From assembly GCA_010092845.1 (NCBI GenBank), contig JAADYW010000179.1, forward strand, positions 1 through 36,621: a stretch of 36,621 nt of DNA, given 5' to 3'. This document shows positions 32,601 through 36,621 of this stretch, piece after piece (within the stretch, counting starts at the first letter, position 1; every line of letters begins with the position of its first letter). Origin of the DNA: Chloroflexota bacterium. GTDB lineage: Bacteria > Chloroflexota > Anaerolineae > Aggregatilineales > J027. A program made the translations under genes and the position numbers. The notes below the pieces were generated by a model. The model ran no database searches. It was not told where the DNA came from and saw nothing but the letters and a program-made list of their open reading frames with translations.

Positions 32601-32850
32601 TGTGCTTTCCACTGGTAACTATGTCTGGCAAATTCAGAGCTATGGCACCGACTACGGCCCTGGAGCCTGGAACAGCCCGACAGCCTTCACGCTTCTGGCA
32701 CCAATCCATATGTCGCCTGACGCCGAGGCCGTCGTAGATGACCAACTTGATGGTGCTGTCCAGCTCGCCTGGGCGGAGCTTACCGGTAGCGGGTGGTACG
32801 AGGTGTACGTCTCTGGCCAAGAAAGCTATCTCTATAACCAGTGGCATTAA
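29698..32850 (+). CDS. Large secreted protein: N-terminal beta-sandwich-like domain, Cys-pair module, seven TolB-like propeller repeats, tandem Cys-pair FN3/Ig-like modules; ends at an in-frame TAA inside a module
   Basis: N-terminal hydrophobic signal segment; seven repeats of the DGRYVVFxSxATNLVPGDTNxxxDIFLHDRxTGxTxxVSV type; repeated WYxLxI...W(Y/F)...C..xxC...GxYxWxxxxxGxGxWS modules. Confidence 0.85.
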   Translation: MTKSPLPLLAALIIVLLINSMVLFGGSNNISLAQDSSRPASHAIIESDARRVVQNGDWHQQVSSSASGASYLYSSGADTDTLTLAFTGTSVEIVYVSHPDLGSFAIEIDGTVRRSVIATSEAAEFDERARIDYLEDTSHTLRIYPIDGIVAIDAFVVPLADGTAGTAMADAASAELLHEPSGLVYRTEPIYIWDTIPEATWYQIYIGTASGTKVHAQWYQVDAAPELTCDTAYCRLDSPVILTPGGYSWWIQPYFASAAGEWHGPLAFGIRETSANVAVERISRVSVSSTGDQATGGTNNDYVSISGDGRYVVFQSEATNLVPGDTNGRSDIFLHDRQTGETTRVSVDSSGQQANHNSRHPAISSDGRYIAFSSQATNLVPGDTNEQIDVFVHDRVSGETTRVSVATGGGQSESAAGTGYEVGWPDLSADGRYVVFRSDASDLVAGDTNGHADIFLHDRDTQTTTLVSISSTEAQIDREAREAQAQISGDGNSVVFASTATNLDPRAQGDFVQVFLRDLQTGTTELISFSTDGLAAGNMRSQNPDVSYNGRYVAYASDATNLVANDTNASSDIFLRDRDTGVTHLVSVSSTGEQGNAASFGKPGISTDGRLIIFTSLATNLVPGDSNATQDLFLHDHQNGDTLRLSVTHIGEDANYPSGSGGPLELGPQIAISGDGSAAAFPSLASNLVLDDTNGLEDVFVADLAFPLTDAPNPIAPSSTIIDSYPSFTWDKLALANGYRLTVLDASEQPVFDRLYTATEACAPTTCQVTPPSGFANGDYTWTLYGYNPLGQGPASAPLAFTLDAPLPGSIVITSPSGEITDTYQPRFEWSPATHATGYALEVRNGQASVVVATEIDAANCSTSCTFTPADGFIPGDYSWRVRGLNTAGTGPWTSDTDFSINLGRITPQSPDGGTIEAAPSFTWSEAPAATWYRLKIEADGSMKIHHDVWYQASAICEGGTCVVASPVVLSTGNYVWQIQSYGTDYGPGAWNSPTAFTLLAPIHMSPDAEAVVDDQLDGAVQLAWAELTGSGWYEVYVSGQESYLYNQWH
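30647..30853 (+). repeat. Exact 33-bp direct repeat in propeller coding region
   Basis: AGGCCACCAATCTGGTACCAGGTGATACCAATG at 30647-30679 and 30821-30853 (174-bp period, 58 codons). Confidence 0.95.
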
Positions 32851-34485
32851 AACACCATCTGCTCAGACGAGCAGTGCGTACTTACTCTGCCTCGCTTACC
32901 CAAAAACGGCCGCTATACCTGGTGGCTTAGGGCCTGGCACGAAGATGGCGTCGGGGCCTGGAGCACTAGCCGCAGCTTCACCCTGGATCTGCCAGCACCT
33001 GGCCAGGCCACGCTCCTGACGCCCGATTCGGAGATCCAGGATGGAGATCCGGACTTCACCTGGAACCCTGTCAATGGGACGACCTGGTATCGCCTCTGGG
33101 TAGACAATCCGCAAGGCAAGATTTTCGACCAGTGGTTCCGCGCAGAAGAAATCTGCACGGCCGTCTGCATAGTGAATCCGGGGCTATCACTAGCTGAAGG
33201 GGACTACCGTTGGTATATCCTGACCTATGGTCAAGGCGGCGAGAGTCCTGAATGGTCGAGCCAGCAAAGCTTCAGTGTCGATCTCCCCGAGGCTAGCCAA
33301 CTTGTCAACCTTACCCAGCAGGTGGAGCGAGGCCGGCCGCAATTGACCTGGGAAGGTGATCTCGACGTCTATGAATGGTACAACATCTACATGAAAGGCC
33401 CAGCAGGCAAAGTCCTGGACCAATGGTATCGGCGCTCAGATCCGGCCTTCGAATGCGTTGCCGGGCAATGCACCTTCAATACCGACCTCTACTTAGCTCA
33501 GGGCGAACACCAATGGTGGGTCAGGGCCTGGACCACCGCCGGAAACGGTCCCTGGAATAACGAGCCTGGGGTTTTCACCATCGATCCTGTCGTCCCCGAT
33601 CCCCCAGATCCTGCCCACGTCGAGATCCTTGACACGGGTATTCCCGGCTACAAACACTATCGCTGGGAACCGGTCGCCGGAGCATCATGGTACCAGGCTT
33701 TGATCAAGCGCGGCAGCACGACCGTTCACGAGGTCTGGTATCTCCACGCCGATATCTGCACCGATACACGCTGTGAAATCACGCCCTCGCTCTACCTGGT
33801 GAATGGCGACCATACACTGGCGCTTCGGTCCTGGGGCCCCGGGGGTACTGGAATCTGGTCCACACCTGTGTCGTTCGACATTAGCGCCGGTGAGCCGCAA
33901 TTAGCGATACTAGATACACCAACCGGTCTGCAGACCAGCAACAATCCTCTGTTCACATGGCAACCCGCTGCTGGCGCGTCGTGGTACCGTCTGATTGTCA
34001 AAAACGATGCCGGCCAGACTTTCTTTGATCGCTGGATACATGCATCTGGAATCTGCGCCACGACCTGCACCCTGGATACAGATCTGTCTCTGGCCAACGA
34101 CGACTACTCCGCCTGGCTGCAGACATACGGTCCGAAAGGAACGGGACCAATGAATACAGGCCAGGGATTCACGGTTGCGGTTCCCATCCCCGCAGCTCCG
34201 ACACTGCTAGGCCCAGCCGACGGTACTGTCTTCGCACCGGGAACCGTGAGTTTCTCGTGGACCAAAGAGCAATATACGACCTGGCAGCGTGTGCAAATCT
34301 ATGACGCCAGCGATCGGATTGTACTGGATGAATGGTATCAAAACGGGCACGTTTGCAGCGCTAGCGAATGCGAATTGCAGATCAGCCTCCCCGAAGGGCA
34401 CCTCTTCTGGCAGGTGAAGGCCTGGAGCCAGGCCGGTGAAGGTCCCTGGAGCGCAGAGACCCGTAGTCTAACGATCTTGCCTTAG
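32851..34485 (+). pseudogene. In-frame continuation of the preceding gene after a single TAA (remaining Cys-pair modules)
   Basis: Same frame, open from 32851 to the stop at 34485; translation NTICSDEQCVLTLPRLPKNGRYTWWLRAWHEDGVGAWSTSRSFTL completes the module interrupted by the TAA and continues for five more modules. The ORF-track GTG at 33172 lies mid-module. Confidence 0.75.
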
Positions 34486-34511
34486 AACAAGCCAAAAAGC
34501 GCAGCAATGCG

Positions 34512-34538
34512 AAAAGGGGGCCTCGCAGCAATGCCCCC
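34512..34538 (-). terminator. Intrinsic terminator of the GH13 gene
   Basis: On minus strand GGGGGC-N11-GCCCCC-TTTT. Confidence 0.75.
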
Positions 34539-34563
34539 TCACCTCATTGGCGATCATTCTGCT

Positions 34564-36174
34564 TCAGCGCCGGTGGGCGAGCAATTCACGGTAGGAGGCG
34601 AGCAAGTCTTGATCCTGGTCATCGCCCCACAGCATTGGTTCTCGGCTGACCTCAAGGCCGGCGGCGGACTTGCCCGCACGCTGGCTCAGGCCAACCTCCG
34701 TCCCATAGTAGATGATGGGTGGTTGGGGGAGCTTCATCTGCGCCGCGGCGGCCGCTTTCAGCCTGGTCTTATCGCCATTCGCCATATACAGGAAGCGGTC
34801 CATATCATGATTGTCGATGAAGGTGGGCATGATGAAATCCCCAGCTTGCGCGAAATAAGCATAGTGACGCTCGACGAAGCGCCAGAAATCGTCAGGGGTG
34901 CTGGTCTGGTGTGCAAAGGTCGCACGTAGTGCCTCCTCCATCTGGAAATCCAGGCAACCATCGAGGCGACCGATATAGGGCAGGATCGATGCTGGCTGGT
35001 CGACAATCTCACCAAAACAGAAGCTCTCCGGATTAGCAGCACGACATGCCGCCCGAAAATCGACCCAGAAGCCAGGGCCAGGACCATTAGCGTAGTCCAG
35101 GCGATAGCCATCAACCCCAGCCCGGTTGATCCAATACTGCGCAATATCATACAACCATTGGCGTGCTGCCGGGTTCTCGGCATTAATCTGCGGCATGGAG
35201 CGCACACCAAAAAAAGTCCGGTAACCAGCCTCCGAGTCATCGAAACTAAACCAGTCGCGATACGGGCTATTAGGGCTATTGAGAGCATCCTGGAAGACCG
35301 GCGACGCGCTGGAGATATGATTGCAGACCATATCAAGCACAATCCGGATGCCGCGCTGGTGCGCTGCCTCCACCAACGCACTCAGCGCCTCCTCGCCACC
35401 CAGACGCGGCTCGATTGTGTAATAGTCGATAATGTCATAGCCATGAGTGGAGGGGCTTTTCCAGATTGGGGTGAGCCAGATACACGTCGCACCCAGTGCC
35501 TCGATGTAGTCCAGCTTGTCGCGAACCCCCCACAGCGTACCGCCGTGGATATCCTGCAGATCCCGTGCAGGGCGCCACTCCTGATCATCGCCTGGATAGA
35601 AGCGATCGACAAAGATCTCATAGATAACCGCGTCTCGCGCCCAGGCTGGTGGGAGCAGGTTGTCCACGTGGTAGCTGAAGCTATGGCCTTCGCCTGACGT
35701 TGGAATTGTGATTTCTTGAATCGAATCACCACGGAAGAAAGCCGCCGCCGCCTGCTCGGCGACATCCTGCGCAACTGGCCAATCGGCGAAGATCTCGGGA
35801 CCATCATCTGTCCAGGCGCCGATACGATAGCGCACCACCGTATGCTCCGGTTGAGGCGGCAACTCACCCTGCCAGTGCGCAACGTAGCCCCAGGCAATCG
35901 CGTCCCAGACCACGGCGCGCTTTTCCAGAAATCGCACGTGACCATTCTGAGCACGGCCGCGTGATCCGGCTGGCTGACTTCCGTCTAGCGTGTAGTAACA
36001 AGCCACGTGATCCGCTGCGGTATCGATACCTATGGTTACGCTCAAGAATACTGGCTCACCTGGTAGAGGATCAACAGGGTCCAGCCGGTGAAGATGCTGG
36101 ACCCCGTTATGTGCTGCACGGTGGTGAACGAGCTTCAGCTCATCGGTGGCGAAAGTGCCAAAGATGAAGTCCAT
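34564..36174 (-). CDS. Glycoside hydrolase family 13 (alpha-amylase/neopullulanase-like)
   Basis: GH13 conserved regions: DMVCNH, GYRLDYANG, FGEIVD, FIDNHDMDR; N-terminal beta-sandwich-like extension. Confidence 0.93.
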   Translation of the reverse strand: MDFIFGTFATDELKLVHHRAAHNGVQHLHRLDPVDPLPGEPVFLSVTIGIDTAADHVACYYTLDGSQPAGSRGRAQNGHVRFLEKRAVVWDAIAWGYVAHWQGELPPQPEHTVVRYRIGAWTDDGPEIFADWPVAQDVAEQAAAAFFRGDSIQEITIPTSGEGHSFSYHVDNLLPPAWARDAVIYEIFVDRFYPGDDQEWRPARDLQDIHGGTLWGVRDKLDYIEALGATCIWLTPIWKSPSTHGYDIIDYYTIEPRLGGEEALSALVEAAHQRGIRIVLDMVCNHISSASPVFQDALNSPNSPYRDWFSFDDSEAGYRTFFGVRSMPQINAENPAARQWLYDIAQYWINRAGVDGYRLDYANGPGPGFWVDFRAACRAANPESFCFGEIVDQPASILPYIGRLDGCLDFQMEEALRATFAHQTSTPDDFWRFVERHYAYFAQAGDFIMPTFIDNHDMDRFLYMANGDKTRLKAAAAAQMKLPQPPIIYYGTEVGLSQRAGKSAAGLEVSREPMLWGDDQDQDLLASYRELLAHRR

Positions 36175-36621
36175 TTAGCCCTTGACCGATCCGGCAGTCA
36201 GGCCACCGACAATATAATCCTGCATCAGCAGGTACATCACCACGACGGGGATAGCCCCCAAGAGCGCCCCGGCGGCAAACACCCCCCATTCTTGCGAGAA
36301 CTGATCACCAAGGAAGAGGTTCAAACCAACCGCCAGCGTTTGCTCATTGGTATCCTTGAGCAACGTGAGCGCAATGATGTAGTCATTGTAGGTAGCGATA
36401 AAGGTCAGGATCGCGACCACCGCCAGGATCGGGCGCACCAGCGGGAAGAGAATGCGCCAGAAAATCTGCCAGTTGGAGGCGCCGTCGATTCTACCCGATT
36501 CATCGAGGTCTCTTGGAATAGAGTCGAAGTACCCCTTCATCAGCCAGGTGTTGATGCCCAAGGCACCACCCAGATAGACCAGAATCAGGCCCCCATGCGC
36601 ATTCAACCCAAACGACGGAAC
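36175..36621 (-). CDS. Sugar ABC transporter permease (MalG family), C-terminal part, runs off the window
   Basis: [46 protein letters not shown] (EAA motif); frame open to the window end; stop directly abuts the GH13 start codon. Confidence 0.93.
   Translation of the reverse strand, partial: VPSFGLNAHGGLILVYLGGALGINTWLMKGYFDSIPRDLDESGRIDGASNWQIFWRILFPLVRPILAVVAILTFIATYNDYIIALTLLKDTNEQTLAVGLNLFLGDQFSQEWGVFAAGALLGAIPVVVMYLLMQDYIVGGLTAGSVKG

Noticed and set aside
32047-32847. 266-aa minus-strand ORF opposite the modular secreted protein
   Set aside because: Antisense to repeated coding modules; no independent support.
1-36621. Wholesale reassignment of TAA (suggested by two in-frame TAA codons)
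   Set aside because: TAA is the natural terminator of several intact genes here (groEL ending GGMY, hydB, hydA, acnA), so global reassignment is not supported.
1-36621. CRISPR arrays, transposons, prophage, tRNA/rRNA genes
   Set aside because: No regularly spaced repeats, transposase motifs or recognisable tRNA/rRNA sequence were seen on reading; a tRNAscan/Infernal run would be needed for a firm negative.

Overview
The window reads as ordinary bacterial chromosome, probably Chloroflexota/Anaerolineae-like (inferred from gene content and protein flavour only). From left to right it contains: the 3' part of groEL; a minus-strand FtsX/MacB-type ABC exporter; a class I/II aminotransferase; a complete group 3b-type (sulfhydrogenase/Hyh-like) NiFe-hydrogenase operon with a cyclic-nucleotide-binding-fold protein, maturation protease, hypF and a very divergent HypC-like ORF; a minus-strand pgeF-yggS-yggT-DUF167 operon; greA; lysS; an orphan PAS/HATPase sensor protein; two tandem secreted M1-like metallopeptidases; ldhA; acnA; uvrB; a very large secreted beta-propeller/Cys-pair-module protein; and a minus-strand GH13 enzyme with a sugar ABC permease. 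The items most worth a second look are: (i) a HypC-like protein lacking the essential Cys2; (ii) a hydrogenase-operon CNB-fold protein with a degenerate phosphate-binding cassette, plus a CRP-like palindrome upstream of the operon; (iii) a roughly 94-nt promoter/hairpin/terminator unit upstream of greA; (iv) a perfect LexA-type box on the uvrB promoter; (v) a ten-copy Cys-pair extracellular module interrupted by one in-frame TAA; (vi) an in-frame TAA in the groEL apical-domain region at the window edge. No CRISPR array, transposase or tRNA/rRNA was recognised. All calls come from reading the sequence; no searches were run.
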